A DNA stretch of 64,000 bases from Limnanthes douglasii subsp. nivea (taxonomy: Eukaryota > Streptophyta > Magnoliopsida > Brassicales > Limnanthaceae). Position 1 is the stretch's first letter. Each line of letters opens with the position of its first letter. The DNA is taken from positions 317,208,893 to 317,272,892 of the forward strand of contig JAUPFV010000002.1 of the NCBI GenBank assembly GCA_036936605.1. Direction: 5' to 3'. A program made the position numbers and the translations under genes. The notes below the pieces were generated by a model. The model saw only the letters and a program-made list of their open reading frames with translations. It ran no database searches and was not told the DNA's origin. Shown here piece by piece: positions 53,100 to 62,460 of the stretch.

Positions 53100-53860
53100 A
53101 TTGGCGATAATACTATACGAGCCCTCCTATTTTGGGTATAGTTTTTATGTGTTTTTGTCTCATGCTCCTTAAAATATTTTCTTCATGACCAAGTCACCTA
53201 CCAGCAGGGTCTTTGGTCTAAGTTTAGAGTCGAAATGACCCCATTAGAATTTTGTAGTGTTTTAAGCGTACCTTGGCCTGGTTGCATCGCTCTTGGATTA
53301 AATCTACACACACCCGACACTCAATAATTTTTGAAGCCTCAGAGTAATGTTCACTTGGTGGCTGGGTATAATGATCTCTGTCCGGACGACAACTTCCATG
53401 TCGTAGAGTATGGAAGAAGGTGTTTTACCTGTTGTCCATCAAGGGTGGTTCAGTAGGCCTAAAAAACTTCAGTGAGCTTATCAACCCACTTTCTATTCGC
53501 TCCCTCCAACTTTTTTTATATACCATCTAGAATAGTCATGTCAGTGACGTTTTCTTGACCATTAGCATGTGGATGATATGGTGTGGAAAAGTATTGATAT
53601 ACTTTGTACCACCGGTAGAACGTTGTTAGAATATTATTTTGGAAATATGTAATGTTAGCTTCAACCCATTTGGTGAAGTAATCTACTGGTACAATTAAGT
53701 ACTGGTGTTTTTCTGTAGCCATAGGTATTGGGCCTACCATATCAATTTTCCATTTATCGAAAGGGCATAGAATGAGGTTGATACTCATCGGTTTTCCTAG
53801 CATATGGCTATATCTAATCCACCTCAGTTTCAATCACGCTCCAACATGGTTTTTAGGTAA
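53100..53860 (-). pseudogene. G3 integrase
   Basis: On the - strand LCPFDKWKIDMVGPIPMATE then YLIVPVDYFTKWVEAN (53516-53833) holds the first aspartates of the core (canonical WGIDIVGPLP...VDYFTKWVEA). The reading then jumps to YFSTPYHPHANGQE, so the block with the second catalytic aspartate is deleted. The C-terminal part FDSKLRPKTLLVGDLVMKKI (about 53150-53240) then EGSYSII matches FDSKLKPRILKDGDLVVKK in G4. Confidence 0.85.
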
Positions 53861-54600
53861 AAGTGGCAAACATGAGGTTGTGCTGCAAGAGAACGAGTGA
53901 GTTATGGTTAGAGGCGATCGCTTTGGCCAATAAATCAGGGGTGATTTTTTCAAGGCGTGACACTTGGTCGTAAATGACTCACTCAAATTTAACCTCTCAT
54001 TCCTTACAAACCTTGAAGTAGTCACGTGTTGTTTACGACTTGGGAATCAAAGTGAATACAAAGGGCCATTGCCTCGCAGATGTTGGCCAGTCTCATTCCT
54101 TATAAGACCCTGTCGTAATCTTGGTGTTAATTGTTATTGCAAAGTCAGACTTAATAGCTTGCCTCACTTCATCTCTTGTGAGAACCTACAAGAAAATACT
54201 GGCCTCTCCTCCATGCGAGCTTGAGGACTCATAGGCCTTAACTACCCACTTCATGGCGGAGCTATCCTAGGGCCCGTCATAATTATTTTCAAGCCATCGT
54301 GCTATTGTAAATCCTTAATGAAATTGGCCACCTCCTGACCCTTGATCGCGATGAACGAATCATATTAATTTCATACTGACATGTTCCACTGACCAGCGCG
54401 CTTGGAAATTTCTGGCTTCTGCAGCACACCCTTCAACGGGAATGAAGTGCGAATTATTATGGTATGTCCCTGGAAATACAGCCACATCTTGCATATTACC
54501 ACCACGATGCCGAGGGATACTTTCTTGAGGTTAAGATATCTAGTTTCTGCGTCGAGGAGGGTCCTGCTAGCATAATATACCATTTTATGAACCCCCACCC
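53861..54600 (-). pseudogene. G3 RNase H region (two RNase H domains)
   Basis: First domain, 54371-54598: MVYYASRTLLDAETRYLNLK then LYFQGHTIIIRTSFPLKGVL and QKPEISKRAGQWNMSV, the gypsy RNase H (canonical VYYVSKALLDAETRY...PLRQVLQKPE). Second domain, about 54350-53900: KGQEVANFIKDLQ, then KWVVKAYESSSSHGGEASIF (canonical WTLYVDGSSSxxGSGAGI) and NICEAMALCIHFDSQVVNN (canonical LADSQLVVNQ). Dual RNase H is characteristic of the Tat lineage. Frames shift several times. Confidence 0.8.
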
Positions 54601-54679
54601 GACTCTCGAACCAAAAATCTATTAAATAAAAAATCAGAAACTGAAAGATAGAGATTAAGTGGTTCAGTTGGGATTAGGG

Positions 54680-55810
54680 CCGAGAGGATCTCTGGTTAAG
54701 TCAGGTAGTCATTTACTGTTATGAATGCTTTGCTGCACTTATCATTCCAGTCGAATGTTTTAGGATCTTCATGTACTTCGAAGAAGGGGTGGATTTTGTC
54801 TGAGGCATGAGAAATAAAGCACGATAAAGTCGCAAGACACCCTGTCCGGCACTGTACTTCCTTGATATTATTGGGTGGCTCCATGTGCAAGAGGGTCATA
54901 AGATGATCCGTATCGGCTTTAGTTCCATTCTTGTGGGCGACATAACCTAAACATGTACCGCTCAACACACCAAAAGAACACTTCAACAGGTTCAGCCTAA
55001 GGTTGAATTGTTGCAATGTTGCAAATACGTTGGTGAGGACCTCGAGCTTGTGGTCTTCTATGTTACTTTTGACTAAAATATCATTGATGTAGGTCTCCAT
55101 GTTGTTGTTGAGCTGCTTTTCAAAAATTTAGTTTACCAAGCGTTGGTATGTCGATCTCGCATGCTTTATCTAGAACGGCATGACGGTATAGCGGTAGAGA
55201 CCTCTCTTAGTTTGAAACCTTGTATGTTCTTCATCCTTGGGGTGCATTCTCATATGGTTTTAGCCCGAGTAAGCGTTTATAAACAAAAGTAGTTTGCAAC
55301 TTGATGCTAAGTCCACCAGTTGTCCGATGTGGGGGAGCGGGAAGGAGTTCTTAGGGAAGAACTGATTTAGGTGTGTAAAATTTACGCAGATCCACCATTC
55401 TCCACCCTTCTTATTCAATAGGACCGAGTTTGCTATCCAAATTGGGTATTTCTTCTTTCGAATGTTCCTTAGAAGAAGAAGCTTATAAACCTCCTTAGAA
55501 ATAGCCTTGGATTTTTTAGGAGAGAATGTTTGTCGCTTTGGTCGGATTGGTCTCGCCTGTTTATCAACAACAAGCTCATGACATATAACTAACAGGCTAA
55601 CCCTCAATACATCACTCATACTCCAATAAAAAATATCTATATTATGTGGTAATAAATTAAGTAAAGAACTTTTGAAAATTAGGTCGAGATGATTACCAAT
55701 ACGGACCCGTTTGGTCTCGACAAAGGCTTCCTTTATTTTTTTCTTGCTAATATTGATGGTCTCATTGATCTCACAAGGATCATCTACCATATATAGTGAT
55801 GGGTAGATTT
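54680..55810 (-). pseudogene. G3 reverse transcriptase
   Basis: The two open stretches 55260-55790 and 54696-55100 cover most of the domain: NIDIFYWSMSDVL, RQTFSPKKSKAISKEVYKLL, YPIWIANSVLLNKKGGEWWI then CVNFTHLNQFFPKNSFPLP, LLLFINAYSG, then METYINDILVKSN, LRLNLLKCSFGVLSGTCLGY and MEPPNNIKEVQ. Canonical SFMDAYSG reads LFINAYSG and canonical YVDDM reads YINDI, so two catalytic aspartates are now Asn, each by one G to A change. About 150 bases between the stretches are out of frame. Confidence 0.9.
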
Positions 55811-56240
55811 CATGTTGTTGATCCCCTCCCTATCACTGGTTAGGTATTATCTACATGGCTTGGATGGGTCTAAGGAAACAATGAAACGGATTCTTGTTGT
55901 CAGCTGACTGTCCCGGATGAATCCAACTAAGTTACCAACTGGGAAGTTAATGCGCTGGCATAACTTACAAGGTGTGGCTTCCATTCGGTGCAACCACGGT
56001 AACCATAAACTCGACCTCTTCCACATATTATGACGACTTATAGATTATCCATCCACGAGAAGACGCGTAGTTATGATAGGATGATCCATCCATGGCATGC
56101 ACTTCGAGATCCTTCTTATATCGCTCTTTGGAGGTGGAGTCTTCTCCAAACAAGGTGCCCCTGCCGGAGATGGTAAAACTAGCTTCCATTGTTGAACCTC
56201 TTGCTTTTCACTAGACTCATTTGACTGACTTTGTACCTTC
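55811..56240 (-). pseudogene. G3 protease region
   Basis: - strand fragments include MDHPIITTRLLVDG (56045-56085; canonical VKRVLVDNGSSxDIL follows such a phrase) and, further left, SRHNMWKRSSLWLPWLH-like and NFPVGNLVGFIRDSQLTTRI (about 55880-55950; canonical G.I.LPVTxG). Position between gag and reverse transcriptase supports a protease, but its catalytic motif is not clearly readable. Confidence 0.5.
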
Positions 56241-58190
56241 ATGACATCCTCTCGATCGTCCCTTTGGGGATCAACGAACCAAAACAGCTCTCCATTGTCA
56301 ACGAGAGGCTCGATCTCTTCCTTAAGTTTCCAAAAATCGTCAGTTGGGTGGTCGTGATCGTTGTGCTAATAAGTGTTTATTAGATTTGTTATACCCAGGA
56401 GCCTACATGGTACAAGGAGGATGATACATGGTGCGCCCCTTAGTTGGATTATAGATTATTAATATCATCTATGTCAATGGTGTGAACTTCCACGTTGGGC
56501 AATTCTAATAAGATGCCTTTGGTCGGCTTGGGGACCCCGTGGAATTGTCACGACATCCGGTATTTTTTCTTCTTCTCTGATCGATAGACGACATCTTGGA
56601 TTATGGGTGCTTACCCTCTATGGAGTACGATGAGTCCCCCTACTTTACGTTGTCAAACTTGATGAATTGGTCCATTCTGGACAATATATCCCTCATTTTC
56701 TACATTGGGAATTGGACCAGGTTGACATATAATTCTTCGTTGCGGTTGAGCCCCCTTTTCAGAGATGCTGCAACCACTTCCAGATTGGGCAGGGCGTTCA
56801 TAGAATAGGTGAACCTTTTTACATAGCTCTTGAGCGACTCCCCTCTTTATAAGTTCTTTGTTTCCATGTTGGGATATTCTAATAAGATTCCTTTGATCGG
56901 CTTGGGGAACCCCTGGCATTGTCACAACATCCGGTGTCTTCTCCTCTTCTCCAATCGATAGATGATATCTTGGATTCCGCGTGCTTACCCCCGAGAGAGT
57001 ACGATGTGTCCCCCTACTTTGCTTTGTCCACCTTGACGAATTGATTTAATCGGGCCAATATATCCCTCATTTTCTTCACTGGGAAGCGGACTAGGTTGAC
57101 ATATAAGTTTTTGTTGCGGTTGAGCCCCCTTTTCAGAGACGCCGCAACCACCAGCTCTTCCAGATTGGGCAGAGCGTTCATAGAATGGGCAAAGTTAACG
57201 TTAATCTTGAGCGATTCCCCCATTCTTAAGTTTTTTGTTTCCTATAAAATTATCTCTGAAGGTGCTCCACAGATCCAAAAATCACGAATCAACCCTTTTG
57301 GTAACCCATTAAACCGGTTTATAGCATTACCTTTGAGATTTATGGAAAAAACCCTGCAGAGCATGACATCGTCGGAGTTAAGCGCCATCATCATGTTGTG
57401 AATATGTTCTAACTTGCACTTTGAGTCTCATATCCCATCATATGTTTCCATTCAAAATAGGTCGCATTTGCATGGGAGCTCTGCTTTCAAGATCTTTCTG
57501 ACGAAGGGGAATTCTTTTAGGACGTAGGTGGTCAAGTGGAGTGAACCTGTTCATATTGAATCACGTTCTTCTCCTTGAGTTTCTTAGCCATCATCCCATC
57601 TATGCGGTCGTCACACTCATGACCCTTAGACCGGTTTGAATTGAAATTATTTTCACATTCCCCCTCATCAGGTTCCACTTATTTCTTTGCCTTATCTTCG
57701 TGGCTTGACTTACTTGCCACCTACGATGTTTTTTCTTTTTATCCTTGCCCCCTTCCACCATTTTCTTTTTAAGAAAATTTAAGGCATCACTCATTTTGGT
57801 GAGCGTGACCTTGGCCTCTTGGTCCTTAGCTTGTTGCAGCTACAACACCCTAAACTGCTCGTGCTTCATTTCCTTAATCTACAATTTCAAAAGATGAACA
57901 ACAGAATAAATTACTGGGATACCTTGGTTCGTAGTAGGATCGACATGGGCGGTCATGACGTCTTCTCCAATGAGAGAGATGTTACGCTCGTGATCAGTAG
58001 ACGTCAAGTCTCCTTCAGTTAAAACTCTGTTTGATACGTCGATTGGGTGGTTGAGAGAACCAAGCATCGGGATGGTTTCAGTGGGTAAGTTGCATGTTGT
58101 GTCAATAATAAGTGTCGCATTGCCAATGGGGTGGTTTAACTTCGTAACCTCCATTTTGATTCCAGATCGCGTTATCAACATTTGGAAAGT
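56241..58190 (-). pseudogene. G3 gag
   Basis: The frame starts near 58181 (MLITRSGIKMEVTKLNHPIG) with a hydrophilic N-terminal part, continues ALNFLKKKMVEGGKDKKKKH (about 57720-57780) and then the gag core in pieces: METYDG, SDDVMLCRVFSINLKGNAIN then RFNGLPKG (about 57290-57380; canonical MCRAFPxTLKGxAxxWF.xLP), GESLKINVNFAHSMNALPNL then ELVVAASLKRGLNRNKNLYV and FPVKKMRDILARLNQFVKVD (57014-57223). The last part is then duplicated (see repeat at 56490). A HNDHDHPTDDF-like zinc remnant lies near 56350-56380. Confidence 0.75.
56490..57241 (-). repeat. 374-bp direct tandem duplication inside G3 gag
   Basis: The two copies, 56490-56863 and 56864-57241, share GGCTTGGGGA, CATCCGGTNTCTTCT-like text, GTTGCGGTTGAGCCCCCTTT and TTGGGCAG(A/G)GCGTTCATAGA. 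On the - strand both encode the end of the gag core (SLKRGLNRNxxLYVNL, MRDILxRxxQF). By eye identity is about four fifths. The right copy carries a six-base addition (CCAGCT) in one place, so the two have evolved separately for some time. Confidence 0.85.
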
Positions 58191-58212
58191 TTAAAGGTTA
58201 TTTGTGATTAAA

Positions 58213-58234
58213 GGTTCTCACATACGATGAAAAA
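58213..58234 (-). other. G3 primer-binding site (degraded)
   Basis: On the - strand, just inside the 5' LTR, the sequence ends CGTATGTGAGAACC, matching the CGTCTGTGGGAACC half of the Tat-type site TTTGGCGCCGTCTGTGGGAACC; about 16 of 22 positions agree. G1 has the related TGGTACCATCTGTGGAAAC. It confirms the - orientation of G3. Confidence 0.6.
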
Positions 58235-58236
58235 AT

Positions 58237-58625
58237 TGTTAGAGAAAAATACACACAAATGACTGCCAAAATGATAATTTTATTAATCGGGAAAAATATA
58301 CCATTTTTATATTTTTAGCCTTATTTATACAATTCAGAAAGAGTTTTCTTTCCTCTAACGATTACGTAACTGCCCGTTTGAATGCTTTACTTTCCACTAT
58401 GGTCAGTATGGGGCTCTCGTTTTCGAGCTCGGGGGTAACGAATAAACCGTCGAGTTTAGTTCTTAACTGGCGTCTCCTTCAGTCCTAAACCCTGTCTTGA
58501 TCCTATATTGTTATGCATAAAGGATATATCATATCTTAATGATATCAACCATAATCATTAATATCTGTCATGATCTTCTACTTCTATGCATAAAGGTTAT
58601 ATCATGCCTGAATGTTATCAACCAC
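58237..58625 (-). repeat. G3 5' LTR (right copy)
   Basis: Starts TGTTAGAGAAAAATACAC. Relative to the left LTR it lacks about 100 bases and carries an internal duplication: GCATAAAGG(A/T)TATATCAT with TATCAACCA(T/C)AATC occurs at about 58516-58560 and 58578-58632. The outer end is undefined because G4-derived sequence follows. Confidence 0.75.
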
Positions 58626-58903
58626 AATCGTCTATTCATAATTATATACCACTTCCCTTTTAAGTAGCTTCATATTTTTAGCATATAGTCTTTCTTGTAT
58701 TAAGATTGTATTAAGAACACATGGCTTACAACCTTATCACAAATTTTTATTTGTTCCCTATCCTCTGATGCTCCTGAATAATTCAAATATCTTGGATAAG
58801 AAAATTAATTTTATTAATGAACCATCTTCAAAATGTGCCTCATTAATAAACATTTTCATGCCATTAGAAAGGAAAAAGAGATCACAACCAACTTACTACA
58901 TCT
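58626..58903. other. Junction between G3 and G4
   Basis: About 280 AT-rich bases between the G3 LTR and the G4 integrase tail. G4 should have its own 3' LTR here, but nothing matches the related G1 LTR. Part may be the outer end of the G3 LTR. No target duplication could be defined. Confidence 0.4.
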
Positions 58904-59900
58904 TCAAATCTTCAAATTTTGAATATTCCAAATATGTTCCAAAATGTTATCGCTCATATCTTGCAATTTGTATGCTCCATGATAACTTTTAAGAACAATC
59001 TTATATGGCCCCTCCCAATTTGGAGCTAGATTTCCTACGTTTTTATTTTTGTCCCTTTGAAAACGTTTCTTCACAACTAAATCACCATCTTTCAAAATTC
59101 TTGGCTTCAATTTTGAATCAAATATGATTTTCATTATAATATTGTAATGGTGTGATTTAACGTGAGCCTCATCTCGAAGTTATTCAATTAAATATACATA
59201 GATTTGTTTTCCATCAATATTATCTACCTTCAAATAATACCGGATTCTATGACTCGGAAAACAAATTGTTACCGGAACTATAGCATTCATTCCATAAACC
59301 AAATAAATGTATTTATCTTGTAGTGACTTTAAAAGTTATATTTTAAGCCCATAACACATCTATTGGTTTGTGTAACAACTTATTTTTGGTCGTCTTAACC
59401 TTCTTTTAACCTCATATCTTGATAAAATTTAACTGTACAAACATAACAGATTTCCTCAGCCCTTATTTCTTACAATGACTTTTGTCTCAACCCAATTTGT
59501 AAAATAAAGCCACCACTAAAAACTTCCTTTTACCAGTAGCCATCGGCAAAGGTCTCACTAAATCAGTTATCAAATTGTCAAAAGGACAAGGTACCGGAAC
59601 TACACCCACAGGATCGTTATGAAAATGACTTGTTTTAGCATACACTTGACAAACATTACACCATTAAACAATGGCATTGGTATCAGCCGCCAACTTTTAC
59701 CAATAAAAACCTGCAAGGAGAAAATACTAACCCAAACTTTTATATCCACAATGAGCCTCGAAAAGACCTTCATGTTAATTTCTAAGAATAAATAATGCAT
59801 GCTCCTTATTAAAATAATGTAATGGTGGAGTTGTAAAATTTCATATAAATAACATCATCAAGAATCGTATATTAAGTCGCTCTGAATGCTTAATTCACAT
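58904..59900 (-). pseudogene. G4 integrase
   Basis: The C-terminal part is open (58904-59134): DSKLKPRILKDGDLVVKKRF, NLAPNWEGPYKIV, HGAYKLQDMSDNILEHIWNI. Further right are weak core blocks and, near 59640-59720 on the - strand, AGFYW.KLAADTNAIV.WCNVCQVYAKTS, the zinc region (two Cys of the HHCC motif), followed by VGVVPVP. The central catalytic core between about 59150 and 59560 is degraded; phrases such as VSETFAD are readable only in parts. Confidence 0.75.
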
Positions 59901-60900
59901 GCCTTAACATTATCCTCTGGAAGTGTCCGATCTCTAAAAAACAACAAATAATCTTATCACCAATTACTAGCCACTTCAACCGTCAAAACCTTAACTTTTT
60001 GACCCATTCTTCAATAAATTATTTTTCTAATAGCTAGTGGATTACCCTATAAATATTATATTAGCTAAATAATCTGCAAAACAATTATCAAGACGAGGGT
60101 CTTACTCAAATCCACATTTTCAAAATTATTTTCCAGCTCATTTAAAACTTCTAAATATCCCCTTATATTTTCATGATTTATCTCATCGACATCATTAGAT
60201 TGCTTATTATTAACTTTGAATATGAACTTACCTGAATGATTTTGTCCCACAAAGATAAGCTTACCTCAAACTCCTAAAACAACCTCATACTCAGCAACAT
60301 CATTGGTAACATCAAATTCGAATTTTATCGATTGCTTAATTTCCTCACCAAATGATGCTTTCAAAATGATTCTTGCTCAACCTCCATCAATACCTAAGGC
60401 TCGACCTACTTCAAATATCCATTAAAAAACCCTTGCCACATGAGATTGTTTACTCTCTTCGTTATTTATTCTTTTACTAGTAAATTCGCTTATGAAATAT
60501 GTTATTTCTTATACATTGACTGTTGTATGAGGCTGATAAACAATTTCATACTCCCTTAATTCCACCGACCACCGCGTGAGTCTTCTCGAAACATCTTACT
60601 TCTGCAACATACTTCTCTAAGAATTTATTTTTCTTGCAACTTCCACCAAATTCAAAGCCAACTTCTCCAAATTCAAAAAACCTTTTTCACTATCGATTAA
60701 ACTTTTACTCACATAGTAGGCCAGTTTTTGCACTTTATCAACTTCTCTAATCAAAATAGAATTTACCGCATCACTGCACACAAAAAGATAAAGGTATAAA
60801 GGTTTACCTTGTACAAGGGCTGACAAGAACTCTCGTGAAGTCAAATATTTCTTTAGAACACGAAATGCTTCATTATATTATTTATTTAAACAAAAATTCT
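59901..60900 (-). pseudogene. G4 RNase H region
   Basis: 60617-60844 reads LYLYLFVCSDAVNSILIREV, KVQKLAYYVSKSLIDSEKGF then LNLEKLALNLVEVARKIN, the first gypsy RNase H (canonical YLAVSxxAVSSVLVREE...YYVSKALxxAETRY). Leftward, 60065-60250 (GYLEVLNELENNFENVDLSK) and the text near 60280-60360 (canonical TNDVAEYEVVLGxLR is echoed by TNDVAEYEVVL on the - strand at about 60285-60310) represent the second RNase H. Stops and shifts. Confidence 0.75.
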
Positions 60901-60979
60901 TAGCTCCCTTACAGATTTTGAAAAATAGATGACTCTTGTTAGATGCTTTAGAAATAATCCGCAATATAGTTTTTAAACG

Positions 60980-61760
60980 CCCCGTCAACTTCTACACTTC
61001 TCTTATAGTTTATGGTGCATTCATGTTTAACAATGATTTAAGTTGCTCGTGATCATCTTTCAATCCATTCTTATTGACAACATATCTGAGAAATTTCCCA
61101 CTTTGAACTGCAAAAGAACACTTCAAATGGTTAGGTTTATAATTAAATTTTCTTAAATTCTCAGAACTTTCAGACAAAACTTCAACTTCCCAATCCTTGA
61201 TATTACTTTTAACAATCATATCATCAATATACGTTTCTATATTATTTCCTAACTTATTCTCAAAAATTTGATTAACCAACCTTTGACAAGTCGATCTAGT
61301 GTTCTTCAAACCAAAACGCATTACCTTATAACAATAAAAAAAACTTATATATTTGAAAATCATTATGTTTTTCATGATTCAGATACATCTGAATCCGATT
61401 GTACCCAGAATATGCATCTATAAATGATAAGAATTCATTACCGAAAGCTACCTCAACCAGTTGATCAATTCGGGACAAAAGAAATGTAACTTTAGAATAT
61501 GCTTCATTAAGATCTGTAAAATTCACACACATCCTCCATTGCCCATTATTTTTCTTAACCAAAACTGGATTAGCTAGCCATGTCAGATATTTAGATTCCT
61601 TTACATGATCGGACCTCAACAATATTTCCACTTCCTTGACGATATCCTCTGCATTTTCTTGAGACAAAACCATTCTCTTCTGATTAAGCGAACTTAATCT
61701 TCTATCAACTACCAGTAACATCATCAACATTCCAAGCAAAATCATTGAATTATCTTTTTA
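60980..61760 (-). pseudogene. G4 reverse transcriptase
   Basis: 61326-61745: RLSSLNQKRMVLSQENAEDI, LTWLANPVLVKKNNGQWRMC then VNFTDLNEAYSKVTFLLSRI, FLSFIDAYSGYNRIQM. 61010-61375: RFGLKNTRSTCQRLVNQIFE, ETYIDDMIVKSNIKDWEVEV, KPNHLKCSFAVQSGKFLRYV. FIDAYSG and YIDDM keep all three catalytic aspartates. The two open frames overlap out of register (61326-61375), so one frameshift separates an otherwise readable domain. Confidence 0.9.
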
Positions 61761-62460
61761 CAAAGTCCCAAGTGTACTTTTAAAACTTTGACTTAATTGA
61801 CTTGCAGTAATAACCAAGCGGTTATTCGATAATTCTTCTTCAACCATCTTTTTCAAATACTCGTCACATTGGGATGGTCAACCTTATTTTCTAACTCATT
61901 ACCTCCATTCAGTGACGACCCAAATTTGATATGACGCAAAATTTTGAAGATCCAAAACGATTACGTAAAAACCATTCACCGCTCTTTGACTTCCTCTAAC
62001 AATTCTAACAAGATTTATGATTGGATACTTAATAAACTACCAAAACAATGAAGTCACAGTCTCTATTTTATACAGCCACTGCCAGACCATAATCACATTA
62101 TAAGGACTTGGAACATCACTTACCAAAAATAACGTTTTCACGGTTTTTCGGTATAACCATACCCAACTGTAACTGAAAGCCCAATCTTCCTAACGTATTC
62201 CTATGTTTATCTTCCTAACTAACAAATTTCTTGCCTTTTAGCTTGTCGTAGGCACCCCAATCACCTTACCAGAATTGCTCTTGAACAGAATGTTAGCCAA
62301 ACTATTAATATCAATCTGAACATGAGTAATCATAACACCTGAAATATCCAAACTAATGATCAATGCATCCTCATGAGAAGTGACACACACTACCTAATAA
62401 TTATATATGAAAGATAAATCAGCGACCGGTTATTCTATAACAATGGTATGAGACACTTCA
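61761..62460 (-). pseudogene. G4 protease and linker region
   Basis: Expected protease position. - strand phrases such as DALIISLDISGVMITHVQID (about 62320-62380; canonical DALVVTLxIAGxxVxRVLID) then INSLANILFKSNSGKVIGV are protease-like, with DxGSS replaced by DINS. TYNVIMVWQWLYKIETV (about 62055-62105; canonical YNAILGRPWLxxxxAV) follows. Frames shift between blocks. Confidence 0.65.

Larger units (their letters stand above)
48395..58625 (-). mobile_element. G3: Tat-type Ty3/gypsy element with antisense gene-like region, - strand
   Basis: Two LTRs of similar sequence begin TGTTTAGGGAAAAATAC (48395) and TGTTAGAGAAAAATAC (58237). On the - strand the order from the right is primer-binding site, gag (58.2-56.2 kb), protease, reverse transcriptase (55.8-54.7), two RNase H regions (54.6-53.9), integrase (53.85-53.1), a 155-bp tandem array (52.8-52.5), then a + strand gene-like region (52.3-49.2) and the 3' LTR. 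This extra antisense region is a known feature of some Tat elements. It is G+C-richer than its neighbours. Many stops. Confidence 0.9.
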
